The notes beneath the pieces are model-generated. The model ran no database searches. It was not told the origin of the DNA and saw nothing but the letters and a program-made list of their open reading frames with translations. DNA of 45,056 bases, taken from positions 1 through 45,056 of the forward strand of contig NZ_JADD01000020.1 of assembly GCF_000518205.1 (NCBI RefSeq). The letters run 5' to 3'. Source of the DNA: Hutsoniella sourekii ATCC 700629 (GTDB lineage: Bacteria; Bacillota; Bacilli; Lactobacillales; Aerococcaceae). Positions 36,252 to 44,499 of the stretch are shown piece after piece. Position 1 is the stretch's first letter. Each line of letters begins with the position of its first letter. The position numbers were made by a program, and so were the translations under genes.

Positions 36252-37517
36252 ATGAAATTCAAAAATAAATTAATGTTGGGAGCTTCTTTCTTAGGACTCT
36301 TAGCACCAAATGCTTTGGTACAAGCTCAAGAGACGGAAGCTATTCAAGACGATAGTCAATGGCAAGCTCGAAATGTTAACGATGTTGTCAGTGAAATTAT
36401 TCGTGATAACAATGGAAACTTAACTTATACTATTCAAGCAGGGGATACTTTATCAGTGATTGCTGAAGCTTTCTCTAGCGAACTTGAAATTTTTCAGGCT
36501 ATGGATAGACAAGTGGGCGCACAATTGATGCAAACAGGTAGCCAAATAACAGCTCATCAAGATGTCAACGACTTGACCTATGCCTTTACTGTTGAAACGG
36601 TAGCAGGAGACTCTTTCTCATTTGATACGCTAGGCAATCATCAAGCCAATCAAGTAAGTAGTGAGACCGTTCTTGCCCCCGTTCAAGAGTGGGTTGAAAC
36701 AGAATCAGAGCCAACAGTTTCCCAAGTAAATGTTTCTGATTCAGCTAACCAGTCAAAAACATTAGTTGAAGAGGTTCCAGAATGGACCGCAAACGAGCCT
36801 AGTCAACCAGCTATTGGCGGTAATGAACAAGTTGTCACTACAGATGTTGCGCCTGCCAACCAGCTAGTTACTGATTCGGCCGTATCGACTGATCAAGCAA
36901 GCTTTTTGGGTGCAGAGACAGAAGCTGACTTAGCTGGGGAAGTGACTCCGGTTAGTGAAGAATTACCAGTTAGCCAGTCTGGAGAATTGAATCCTGCTGG
37001 AGAGTCTACTCCAAGTGAAGAAAGTCACTTAGAGACAAATAATCCAGTTGAATTGGAAGTGACGAACCCAGAAGTTATCACTAGCTCTGAAGCTGAAGTG
37101 GAGACTGCTCCGGCAGAATCGACCGTTGAATCAGTATCAGAAGAAGTAGTAGCTACTCCGGCTGAAGCTATTGACCCTTATGCTAATCCAGAGAATGCTG
37201 GCCTTACTGCAGATGCAGCAGCTTACAAGGAGAAGGTAGGATCTATGTACGGCGTGGAGGATTATAGTCTATACCGTGCGGGTGATCCTGGTGATCATGG
37301 GCAAGGTAAAGCAGTAGATTTTATGGTCTATGATGATGTTGCAAAAGGTAATGCTATTGCGAATTACTCGATTGAAAATATGGCTGCTAATAATATTAGC
37401 TATGTCATTTGGCAACAGCAAATCTACGGAGACTGGAACCGTCAATGGACGCCTATGGAAGACCGTGGTTCTGTAACAGCTAATCATTATGACCATGTTC
37501 ATGTATCTTTTAACTAA
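36252..37517 (+). CDS. secreted LysM protein with LAS-metallopeptidase-like C-terminus
   Basis: A 421-aa exported protein: signal peptide 1-25 (KNKLMLGASFLGLLAPNALVQA), a LysM domain at about 55-95 (YTIQAGDTLSVIAEAF), a long acidic Ser/Glu/Pro linker (about 130-300), and a C-terminal domain (about 310-421) of the ARB_07466-like type. That domain keeps H349-x6-D356 (HGQGKAVD) and H415-V-H417, the spacing of ligands in LAS metallopeptidases, so a zinc-dependent cell-wall hydrolase is plausible; this is inference. LysM would hold it on peptidoglycan. It is monocistronic: its own promoter with a WalR-like box upstream and a terminator after. Confidence 0.8.
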   Translation: MKFKNKLMLGASFLGLLAPNALVQAQETEAIQDDSQWQARNVNDVVSEIIRDNNGNLTYTIQAGDTLSVIAEAFSSELEIFQAMDRQVGAQLMQTGSQITAHQDVNDLTYAFTVETVAGDSFSFDTLGNHQANQVSSETVLAPVQEWVETESEPTVSQVNVSDSANQSKTLVEEVPEWTANEPSQPAIGGNEQVVTTDVAPANQLVTDSAVSTDQASFLGAETEADLAGEVTPVSEELPVSQSGELNPAGESTPSEESHLETNNPVELEVTNPEVITSSEAEVETAPAESTVESVSEEVVATPAEAIDPYANPENAGLTADAAAYKEKVGSMYGVEDYSLYRAGDPGDHGQGKAVDFMVYDDVAKGNAIANYSIENMAANNISYVIWQQQIYGDWNRQWTPMEDRGSVTANHYDHVHVSFN

Positions 37518-37524
37518 TGATTAT

Positions 37525-37546
37525 GAGACCTTCGGGTCTCTTTTTT
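37525..37546 (+). terminator. terminator after LysM gene, UUCG loop
   Basis: GAGACC (37525-37530), loop TTCG, GGTCTC (37535-37540), then six T. Confidence 0.92.
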
Positions 37547-37557
37547 CATCGTAACGG

Positions 37558-37611
37558 AAAGCTCCCGCTAGTGGATTCTAATTAATTAGATCACTGGCGG
37601 GAGCTTTTTTA
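37558..37611. terminator. long convergent terminator
   Basis: AAAGCTCCCGCTAGTG (37558-37573) pairs with CACTGGCGGGAGCTTT (37592-37607) with one wobble, and the inner GATTCTAATT/AATTAGATC arms extend the stem. Six T follow on the plus strand, only three on the minus. It sits between convergent genes and can stop plus-strand readthrough; it may also end the ECF operon. Confidence 0.8.
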
Positions 37612-37613
37612 TT

Positions 37614-39014
37614 CTATTCGAATGAGGAAAAGTCAACGATGCGGTCACAATATTCACAAGCCAATTCTTCATCGTGTGTAATGACAATAACAATTTTTCC
37701 AGCTTGAGCTAGCTGCTGGAGAATTTGTCCCATGGACTGCATATTCCAATAATCTAGTCCGCTTGTCGGTTCATCAAAGATAATTATTTCTTTACCTGAC
37801 AAAACGGCTGAAGCAACGGCTACGCGTTGTTTTTGTCCTCCAGATAAAGTCATGGGATGACGATCTTCAAATTCAATTAAATGCAGTTGTTTCATCACTG
37901 AGTGATACTGGTCTGGGTACTTGGCTTGCAGTAAAACTTCTTTTTTGACCGTTTCGCTAAAGAGTTGGAAGTTAGGATCTTGCATCACTAAAAATGCTTG
38001 ATTCAAAAGTTGATGGCGAGATTGTTTTTGACCTAAATAGCGTATCTGACCTTTGAGTGGTTTGAGGAGTCCTGTCAGAGTTTGAGCGAGTGTTGTTTTT
38101 CCAACACCATTAGGGCCTATTAATCCCGTAATTTCTCCTTTGTTAAAAGAAAGATCCAAGGATTGGATGATTGGGTCTTTTTTAGAGTAACCTAGTGCTA
38201 GTTGTTGACATTGTAAGTCACCAGTTACGGATTGTTTTGCCTTTTCTTGGAGTTCTTGTCGTTGCCGGCTGAGATTGGTCGACCTCAGGCCTAGATTATG
38301 CAGGCTTTGGTCTTTAAGTTGGGTAAATTCTTCTTTGGACCATTCTCTTGTTATTTGTCCATCTTCCATATAGATGAAGCGGTCCACTAAATCCACAGCC
38401 CATTCTAACCGGTGTTCTAGAATGATTAGACTTGCGCCCTTGGCTTGAATTCTTTGGATGAGACGTCTTAGTTTTTGAATCGCTGCATGGTCTAAATTGC
38501 TCGTTACCTCATCTAATATTAACAGAGGCGGACGGGTAGTGGTAGCAGCTAGGAGAGCGACTTGTTGTTTTTCTCCGCCTGACAAGTCAAAGATGTTGCG
38601 GTCCAATAGTTGTTGACAAGAAAAAATCTCACATAAGTGGTCAATCGTCCATTGAATTTTATCTGCTGGTTTGCCAAGATTTTCTAAGGTAAAGGCAAGC
38701 TCATGGGTGGTATTTGTAGCAAAATGCTGTGTTTTAGGGTTTTGAAACACGGTAGCCACTAAGGGGACATAAGCTTCGATTGGAGCTGAACCAGCCACTA
38801 AATGGCTGGTTTTGGCTTGACCTGTCAGTTTCCCTTGCAAATAATTTGGCGCCAGGCCATTGATTATGCGAGTTAGACTTGTTTTGCCACTACCACTGGC
38901 CCCACAGATAAGGATAGTCTCTCCCTGTTTAACTGTTAGATTGATATCTTTAATACTGGCTTGGGTTTGGTGCTGATAGGTAAAGGTTAAGTCTTGACAG
39001 CTAACAAGATTCAC
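37614..39014 (-). CDS. ECF transporter fused double ATPase
   Basis: A 466-aa fusion of two ABC ATPases, as in EcfAA of ECF transporters with dedicated modules. Half one has GASGSGKTS (38-46), LSGGEKQQ and LLILDEVTSNLD; half two has GPNGVGKTT near 299, LSGGQKQR and IIFDEPTSGLD. Both sets look active. Starts at GTG with AGGAGG upstream. It is last in a three-gene minus-strand operon, 12 bp after ecfT. It powers uptake through the MptD-type S component encoded first; the substrate is unknown. Confidence 0.93.
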   Translation of the reverse strand: MNLVSCQDLTFTYQHQTQASIKDINLTVKQGETILICGASGSGKTSLTRIINGLAPNYLQGKLTGQAKTSHLVAGSAPIEAYVPLVATVFQNPKTQHFATNTTHELAFTLENLGKPADKIQWTIDHLCEIFSCQQLLDRNIFDLSGGEKQQVALLAATTTRPPLLILDEVTSNLDHAAIQKLRRLIQRIQAKGASLIILEHRLEWAVDLVDRFIYMEDGQITREWSKEEFTQLKDQSLHNLGLRSTNLSRQRQELQEKAKQSVTGDLQCQQLALGYSKKDPIIQSLDLSFNKGEITGLIGPNGVGKTTLAQTLTGLLKPLKGQIRYLGQKQSRHQLLNQAFLVMQDPNFQLFSETVKKEVLLQAKYPDQYHSVMKQLHLIEFEDRHPMTLSGGQKQRVAVASAVLSGKEIIIFDEPTSGLDYWNMQSMGQILQQLAQAGKIVIVITHDEELACEYCDRIVDFSSFE

Positions 39015-39026
39015 TGAATTCCTCCT

Positions 39027-39704
39027 TTATAAGGTTACAATTAACATGATTAGCGCCAGAACAAGGTAGATATAATCATATAAACTAAGCCTTAATTGGA
39101 TCAGGCTTGTTTGTTTATGTTTAATTCCAAGTCCTTTGGTTAGATTAGCAATTGTTAAATCTTCAGCCACTTGGCTAGCATTCATTAAGAGAGGGATCAA
39201 ACCATATTCAAGGGATTGGAGGGGGTGGCGTATAGATCCCCAAGCCCCGATGGTGATTCCCCTAAAGGCTAGAGCGTGGCGAATCTGCTGATAATCATTC
39301 TTAATGGTTGGAAAAAATCGCCCTGTAACTGCTAAGGGTATGGTGACAAATTTGGGTAGACCGTATTGTTTGCATAAGGCAATCCATTCTTCAACGGGAG
39401 TAGTCGTTAGGGCATAAGTACCCGCTATCAGACCCGGCATCATATCTCTTAAACCAATGCTTAAAAAAGACAACATATAATAGATAAAAGAGTTGCCAAT
39501 ATGGGGAAGGATCCACAGGTAGATGATAATTTGGATAAGATAGCAAGTAAAAAACACACAGGCAAGCTTTAGTCGCTTACCTACAACAAATAGTAACAAC
39601 AAAAATAAAATCCAAAGAGTCTCAGCCCATAGGAATAATGACTGAGCCATAAGAATGATGGCAATAATGAGAATTGCTAATTTGCTTCTAGGATCAAGAA
39701 TCAT
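39027..39704 (-). CDS. ECF transporter transmembrane component EcfT
   Basis: A 225-aa membrane protein with 5-6 hydrophobic segments, starting MILDPRSKLAILI. The coupling region contains IRHALAFRGITIGAWGS, related to the A-R-G signature by which EcfT contacts the ATPases. The ATG directly abuts the stop of the S-component gene. Shorter than the general EcfT (about 260 aa), as is common for dedicated modules. Confidence 0.88.
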   Translation of the reverse strand: MILDPRSKLAILIIAIILMAQSLFLWAETLWILFLLLLFVVGKRLKLACVFFTCYLIQIIIYLWILPHIGNSFIYYMLSFLSIGLRDMMPGLIAGTYALTTTPVEEWIALCKQYGLPKFVTIPLAVTGRFFPTIKNDYQQIRHALAFRGITIGAWGSIRHPLQSLEYGLIPLLMNASQVAEDLTIANLTKGLGIKHKQTSLIQLRLSLYDYIYLVLALIMLIVTL

Positions 39705-40295
39705 CTAAATAATCCCCGATTGTTCAAAGTGCTTACTAATCATTTTTTGCCCAAAAATTCCCCCAATTAAGGCAGAAATTAAAATTACTAGGACCATTAT
39801 CCCTGGTGAATCGACCAGCAAATGATTGAAAACGGACTGCACATAGGATAAGTCCCGGCCCTGGTTAAGTAGTTCCTGGGTGTAAGATTTGGTATTTAGA
39901 TAAAGCGGGATAATGGGACCACAATTGGCTAGGGAAAAGATAAGGTAACTAATGACCAGCATGGGCTTGCTACGATAGTGGCTAGGTAGGTTCACTGCAT
40001 CCGCTAATAGAGAAAATCCGACAGCCGGTATCAAGGCAAACGGAAAGCGACCGCTAATAAAAAAGAATATCCCCATAATGGAACCCATAATCGTGATGGC
40101 TCCGAACTTTTGTACCTTTGCGACACACAACATGAAAACTGTACCACTAATCAGAGCGGTAATGGCTGGAATAAAGATATAAGAATAGCCAGGAATTAAA
40201 AAGACACATATTAGGGCAGCTACAGCCACCAGGATAAAGTAAATGGTTGAATAGATCGCGATAGAAATGAGGTCTGAAATTGTTAGTTTTTGCAT
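39705..40295 (-). CDS. MptD/Trep_Strep-family ECF S component
   Basis: A 196-aa membrane protein with about six hydrophobic helices. MQKLTISDLISIAIYSTIYFI and the GRFPFALIPAVGFSLLADAV segment recall the MptD (Trep_Strep) family of putative S components. ATG 40295 is used, as AAGGAGG lies 7 nt upstream; the TTG one codon earlier is less well spaced. It is first in the operon S-T-AA and has its own promoter. Substrate unknown; the name MptD-type is by recollection. Confidence 0.78.
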   Translation of the reverse strand: MQKLTISDLISIAIYSTIYFILVAVAALICVFLIPGYSYIFIPAITALISGTVFMLCVAKVQKFGAITIMGSIMGIFFFISGRFPFALIPAVGFSLLADAVNLPSHYRSKPMLVISYLIFSLANCGPIIPLYLNTKSYTQELLNQGRDLSYVQSVFNHLLVDSPGIMVLVILISALIGGIFGQKMISKHFEQSGII

Positions 40296-40325
40296 CAAAG
40301 GGCCTCCTTAGTCATAAATACTTTC

Positions 40326-40354
40326 ATTATAAGAAAAGCCTAGAGTGATTTCAA
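40326..40354 (-). promoter_or_regulatory. promoter of the ECF operon
   Basis: On the minus strand TTGAAA (40354-40349), a 17-nt spacer, TATAAT (40331-40326): a near-consensus promoter 30 nt before the S-component start. Confidence 0.8.
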
Positions 40355-40389
40355 TCCCTTTGCGGCAGAGATGAGAAAAGAAAATCAAC

Positions 40390-40418
40390 TTGCAAAAAAG
40401 AACATATGTTCGTATAAT
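40390..40418 (+). promoter_or_regulatory. SOS promoter with LexA (DinR) box in the spacer
   Basis: TTGCAA (40390-40395), a 17-nt spacer, TATAAT (40413-40418). Within the spacer lies GAACATATGTTC (40400-40411), flanked by G on the right, matching the Gram-positive LexA consensus CGAACRNRYGTTCG at all but the first base. Bound LexA would block polymerase entry, so the polymerase gene is DNA-damage inducible. Confidence 0.88.
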
Positions 40419-40439
40419 TAAAAAGAAAGGAGGTTCAAA

Positions 40440-41861
40440 ATGGGAATTATTGATTATAGCCTAGAACCAAGGTCAGATATTGCCTTTATTGATATGAAGT
40501 CTTTTTACGCAAGTGTGGAATGCGTCGCTATGGGACGGCATCCCTTAAAGACTTCTCTTTGTGTAATGAGTCGATCGGATAACTCTAAGGGCCTAATTCT
40601 AGCTGCTTCACCTACCTTTAAAAGAGTATTTGGTCAGAATAATATTGGGCGAGCTTATGACTTACCTTTTAGGGTGGAAGATCGCCGGTTCAATTTTCAA
40701 AGAGCGCATCGTCTAGGCCTAGCTGTAACAGATGATTATGTTCACTTTATCGAAGACTGGGCCCGTAAAACAGAAATTGTTCCGCCCAGAATGTCTTATT
40801 ATATTCAAGTGAATATGCAAATTCAGGAAATACTGACCCATTATGCTCCCAAGGAGGAGATTGTTCCTTATTCAATTGATGAAGCCTTTATTGATTTAAC
40901 ACGCTCCTTAAATTATTTAGCTGGAGAATACAAGGGCCGTCAAAAACAACTCGATGTGGTTTCTCAGAGAATCCAAGAAGAAATATTAAATGAAACAGGA
41001 ATTTATTCGACGATTGGTATGAGCAATGCGAATCCACTTTTAGCTAAGTTAGCCTTAGATATTGAAGCCAAAAAGAATAAAAATATGCGGGCTAATTGGT
41101 CTTATGAAGATGTTGAAAGTAAAGTATGGCAAATCGAAAAGTTGACTGACTTTTGGGGCATTGGTAAACGAATGGCCAAACGTTTAAACCGCCTGAAAAT
41201 ATATTCCATCTATGATTTAGCCCATGCTAACCCGCAAATCTTAAAAGATGAGTTAGGGGTCATAGGCTTGCAGCTATGGTTTCATGCCAATGGAGTTGAT
41301 GAAAGTGATGTTCGCTATCCTTACCGTCCAAAATCTACTGGATTAGGTAATTCACAAATTCTACCGCGTGATTATTATCACCAAGCGGATATTGAACTTG
41401 TTTTAAGCGAAATGGCAGAACAAGTAGCAATCCGATTGAGACGATCCCACCAAAAGGCTTCTTGCGTAGCTATTTATATTGGATTTTCTAAGACTTGTTC
41501 CAAGCAACCGATCATTGCTCAAAAATCGATAGAAGCAACCCAACGAACAAAAGTCTTAAGGCAACATGTCCTAGATTTATTTAGAAGAAAGTACCAAGGA
41601 GGGCCAGTACGCAATATTGGTGTTCGCTATAGTCAAATGTCCGACGATACTTATCAGACGATTTCTTTGTTTGATGATTATGAGGCCTCGATCAAGATGG
41701 AAAAATTAGAAAATGCGATTGATGAAATTAGAAGCAAACACGGCTTTTTAGCCGTACAACCGGCTACAATACTCAAGGATCACTCACGAACCTTGGCACG
41801 TAGTCGTTTAATTGGAGGTCATGCTGCAGGTGGAGCAGGGGGGTTAGATGGACTATCATGA
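40440..41861 (+). CDS. uvrX: Y-family DNA polymerase (UvrX/UmuC-like)
   Basis: Translesion polymerase of 473 aa in the UvrX/UmuC branch. The active site has IAFIDMKSFYASVE (D18) and YSIDEAF (D147, E148); a helix-hairpin-helix follows (LTDFWGIGKRMAKRL), then the little finger (about 300-400). QTISLF near 416 resembles a sliding-clamp motif; the tail is Gly-rich. AAAGGAGG lies before the ATG. A LexA box sits in the promoter, and a YolD-like gene follows with a 4-nt overlap, the usual UvrX-YolD pair, often mobile in Firmicutes. Confidence 0.92.
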   Translation: MGIIDYSLEPRSDIAFIDMKSFYASVECVAMGRHPLKTSLCVMSRSDNSKGLILAASPTFKRVFGQNNIGRAYDLPFRVEDRRFNFQRAHRLGLAVTDDYVHFIEDWARKTEIVPPRMSYYIQVNMQIQEILTHYAPKEEIVPYSIDEAFIDLTRSLNYLAGEYKGRQKQLDVVSQRIQEEILNETGIYSTIGMSNANPLLAKLALDIEAKKNKNMRANWSYEDVESKVWQIEKLTDFWGIGKRMAKRLNRLKIYSIYDLAHANPQILKDELGVIGLQLWFHANGVDESDVRYPYRPKSTGLGNSQILPRDYYHQADIELVLSEMAEQVAIRLRRSHQKASCVAIYIGFSKTCSKQPIIAQKSIEATQRTKVLRQHVLDLFRRKYQGGPVRNIGVRYSQMSDDTYQTISLFDDYEASIKMEKLENAIDEIRSKHGFLAVQPATILKDHSRTLARSRLIGGHAAGGAGGLDGLS

Positions 41862-42226
41862 GAGTTAATCGTTCCTATTTACCTTATCGTGCGGCAAGAA
41901 ATTACCAAGACCGTCAAATGGCTAAGTGGATGGGTTTTTTCTTGTCTGAGCATACGACAGCTATGGGAAAAACAGATCCTAGTATTGATTGGGATCAAGT
42001 GATGGAGGAGGAAGTGAAGCTTGTTCTCTTAAATCAAATTTATTTTCACCATCTCTCTGCCAACTTTTGTATTCGTAAGCAAGAAAGTTATTTTTATTTT
42101 TTTGGTCAGATTGATCAATGGACTCACGACCGATTGGCCTTGGTGAACTCGGAATCCTATCTATGGGTTAATTTTGCTGATATTTTAAATGTCTATTATC
42201 TAGACAGTGATGACGATGGATTTTGA
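41858..42226 (+). CDS. YolD-like protein
   Basis: A 122-aa protein of the YolD-like family, a frequent partner of UvrX-type polymerases. RQMAKWMGFFLSEHTTAM matches the family core; the second half has FYFFGQIDQWTH and an acidic end. The family is thought to help the polymerase like UmuD, but this is not settled. The ATG overlaps the polymerase stop (ATGA), so it is translationally coupled and under the same SOS promoter. Start after the Gly-rich end of the polymerase gene. Confidence 0.83.
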   Translation: MRVNRSYLPYRAARNYQDRQMAKWMGFFLSEHTTAMGKTDPSIDWDQVMEEEVKLVLLNQIYFHHLSANFCIRKQESYFYFFGQIDQWTHDRLALVNSESYLWVNFADILNVYYLDSDDDGF

Positions 42227-42329
42227 TAGTAGGCATTAATTGGCTTAAAATTTAAAAAATAAAAATGTAAAACAGAAAAAAATGTGTATTTATATTATGA
42301 AGACATAAATTTTAAAAGGAGTCGATACT

Positions 42330-43955
42330 ATGTCCTATGTTAAATACACAAGTTTATTCTGTTTGTTAGGCTCTCTCTTCCCCCAGCCAGTTCAAGCCAT
42401 TAGCCCGGTTACACCTTATGTGTTAGCCCGAGAGATCCAAGTGGAGGAATCTAACGCCCAAGCGTGTGCTATTTATTTGCGCGGGGAGGAAGCTACACCA
42501 ACAATTGTAGACCAGAGCAATCAGCAAAGCCAAGAGCAAATTCGTTCGGCACTTGAAGAAAAGCAAGCTTTATTCGAAGCGTTGAATCAAGAGATCGTCG
42601 CTCTTGAATCTCAAGGGGAACATTCGCTAGCGAATGTAGCCGAGCAAGTAGAGCATGTGATAGAAGAAGTTTATATGCATTATTTCGACACGGATCCCGA
42701 TTTTCCTAGCTATAGCCAAGAAGCACAGTATCAGCTCGTCAGCCAGCATGAATCTGTTCAAGAATGGCAGGCTTATCATGAGGAATTGAGGCAAGAATTG
42801 GAGTCTCTCTTGGCCCAGCGCAATGAGGTTGAGGCAGAGTACAATGAGCTTAACTATCAATGGAGCCAAATACAAGAACAACAACAAGCCAATTCACAGC
42901 ACCAAGCAGCTTTGAATCAGTGTGCTTTGTATCCTTACACTAGCGACTATTTAGCAGTGGACCAGATTTTGATTGATCAAGATACTCTACCCTTGAGTGC
43001 TTATTTGATTCAGATTGATAAATACTTAGCTCAGCTAGTCCCCCCAGCCTACAGTAAAGTTAAATTTAGTGATATTGAGCGAATCTATGATAAGTATTTA
43101 CAGCAGGCGAATACCTTCCAAGTTCCTGCTGACAAGCAAAATGTTCAAGTTGATCCTCAAGCCTACCAAAAATACCAAATGGTCAAAGAATTAAATTTAA
43201 TTGAAGTTGAAACGCTAGCCATTTATCATCTGGCTCAATATCAGGCTAATTCGGATCTTCAAGCTTATACGCGGGCGTACAATCAGCTGATTGAGACCAA
43301 GGAAGCTCAGTTTCAAACATTCTACCAAATCAATGCGGAGTCCTTTCAACTCCTTAAAGAAAAACTAGCTGATTATTTGAATCAACAAGCCCTAACAGAT
43401 TCAGAAACGATTGGTCAAATTGCCAAACTCCATAATCGCTATCAAGTCAAATTAGTTCTCTATGATGAAGCTAGCGGCCAGTGGCAAATGAGCGGAGAAT
43501 CTTCAGGTTATGTTAATGATTACCGTGGACCCATTCAAGCGGACCGGGTTCAAGCTCAAGAACAAGTTCCTCAACCGGAAATACCAGCAGAGGATAATTC
43601 AGCCCACTTAAGCTCCGAGATAGAACTAGACTCTGAATTACCAGAGCGGAATCAATTGAATAATCACTTAGCTGCCATCAAAGATAGGTTAGGCAATCGA
43701 CGGTCTCCCTCCAAATCTAAGAATCTACCAAAGCCTAGCCATTCGATTAAGTCATTGGATTCTTCCAGTGAGCTTTCAAGTGATGAGACTGGCCTGTCTA
43801 ACAAGCAAAATATTGGCTTGCCTGATACAGGCGAACAGCGACGCTACTTGATGATAGCTGTGATACCATTGGTTATCGGACTGGGTTTACTTGGATATCA
43901 GCTTTGGACTAAGTACCAAAGGCGTAAGGCATGGAAAGAGATGGACCTGGATTAG
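42330..43955 (+). CDS. LPxTG surface protein with coiled coils, unrecognised
   Basis: I do not recognise the family. The 541-aa protein has a signal peptide (1-23, SLFCLLGSLFPQPVQA), helical Gln/Glu-rich segments likely to form coiled coils (about 64-115 and 130-195), another helical region (about 240-350), and a short SGESSGYVNDYRGP piece near 388-401. Then come a Ser/Pro-rich stalk (about 405-495), the sortase signal LPDTG (497-501), a membrane helix (506-525) and a basic tail KYQRRKAWKEMD. Apart from Cys11 in the signal, it has only C46 and C198, each followed by A-[IL]-Y. RBS AAAAGGAG precedes the ATG. It is probably linked to the wall by a housekeeping sortase. Confidence 0.85.
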   Translation: MSYVKYTSLFCLLGSLFPQPVQAISPVTPYVLAREIQVEESNAQACAIYLRGEEATPTIVDQSNQQSQEQIRSALEEKQALFEALNQEIVALESQGEHSLANVAEQVEHVIEEVYMHYFDTDPDFPSYSQEAQYQLVSQHESVQEWQAYHEELRQELESLLAQRNEVEAEYNELNYQWSQIQEQQQANSQHQAALNQCALYPYTSDYLAVDQILIDQDTLPLSAYLIQIDKYLAQLVPPAYSKVKFSDIERIYDKYLQQANTFQVPADKQNVQVDPQAYQKYQMVKELNLIEVETLAIYHLAQYQANSDLQAYTRAYNQLIETKEAQFQTFYQINAESFQLLKEKLADYLNQQALTDSETIGQIAKLHNRYQVKLVLYDEASGQWQMSGESSGYVNDYRGPIQADRVQAQEQVPQPEIPAEDNSAHLSSEIELDSELPERNQLNNHLAAIKDRLGNRRSPSKSKNLPKPSHSIKSLDSSSELSSDETGLSNKQNIGLPDTGEQRRYLMIAVIPLVIGLGLLGYQLWTKYQRRKAWKEMDLD

Positions 43956-43966
43956 CGGTCAAATCC

Positions 43967-43995
43967 TTGAAAGTCCTTGACTAGCTGGTTATAAT
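43967..43995 (+). promoter_or_regulatory. promoter of thioredoxin-like gene
   Basis: TTGAAA (43967-43972), a 17-nt spacer, TATAAT (43990-43995), 24 nt before the ATG. Confidence 0.8.
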
Positions 43996-44019
43996 ATGGA
44001 CTATAAAGGAGAGGATAAC

Positions 44020-44388
44020 ATGACTTATACAGCGCAAGATTTCACCAATGATGCCCGAGATTTTAAGTCGGTGACGGCAGCAGTGGCAGAAAAATTAATT
44101 GCTAGTCAAACGGGTGAAGTAGTATTTGTGGGACGGCCAACTTGTCATTTTTGTCGCAAGTTCATGCCGAAGCTACATCAAGTTGCTAAAGATCATCAAA
44201 TCGAAGTCAACTATTTATCATCTGAAGTAAGTGGCAATACAGAAGAAATTGAGGCTTTTCGTAACCATTACAAGGTTCAGACCGTTCCAGCCTTAGTCTA
44301 TTCTGATCAAGAAGGGACTAAAATAGTCTGTGACTCATCTTTAGAACCAGAAGAGATTGAGGCCTTCTTAAATTTACCTATAAAGTAA
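44020..44388 (+). CDS. thioredoxin-like protein (PedC/BrcD family)
   Basis: A 122-aa thioredoxin-fold protein without signal peptide. The redox motif is C42-H-F-C45 (VGRPTCHFCRKFMPKL) and the cis-proline is P90 (VQTVPALV). It fits the PedC/BrcD group of bacteriocin accessory proteins, which are widespread in lactic acid bacteria without bacteriocin genes; none is nearby here. The ATG at 44020 follows AAAGGAGAGG; an in-frame ATG at 43996 sits just after the -10 and is rejected. It has its own promoter, separate from the LPxTG gene before it. Confidence 0.85.
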   Translation: MTYTAQDFTNDARDFKSVTAAVAEKLIASQTGEVVFVGRPTCHFCRKFMPKLHQVAKDHQIEVNYLSSEVSGNTEEIEAFRNHYKVQTVPALVYSDQEGTKIVCDSSLEPEEIEAFLNLPIK

Positions 44389-44432
44389 TCAATTAGTTTA
44401 TTCATTAAATTCTCATTTTTGACAAATTTAAT

Positions 44433-44461
44433 TTGACTTGTTGAATGAAATCACTTAATAT
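44433..44461 (+). promoter_or_regulatory. candidate promoter for the T-box transcript
   Basis: TTGACT (44433-44438), a 17-nt spacer, TAATAT (44456-44461). A second option is TTGACA at 44419-44424 with TTGAAT at 44441. Which is used is not clear. Confidence 0.45.
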
Positions 44462-44499
44462 GGCATTAATCAGTTTACTAATACAATAAAATCAAAGAA

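Noticed and set aside
37558-37611. Long inverted repeat as a MITE or attachment site
   Set aside because: It lies between convergent genes, is GC-rich at the base and ends in a T run; a terminator explains it fully.
44020-44388. Bacteriocin locus around the PedC-like gene
   Set aside because: No bacteriocin precursor with a double-Gly leader, immunity gene or ABC exporter is seen in the surrounding sequence.
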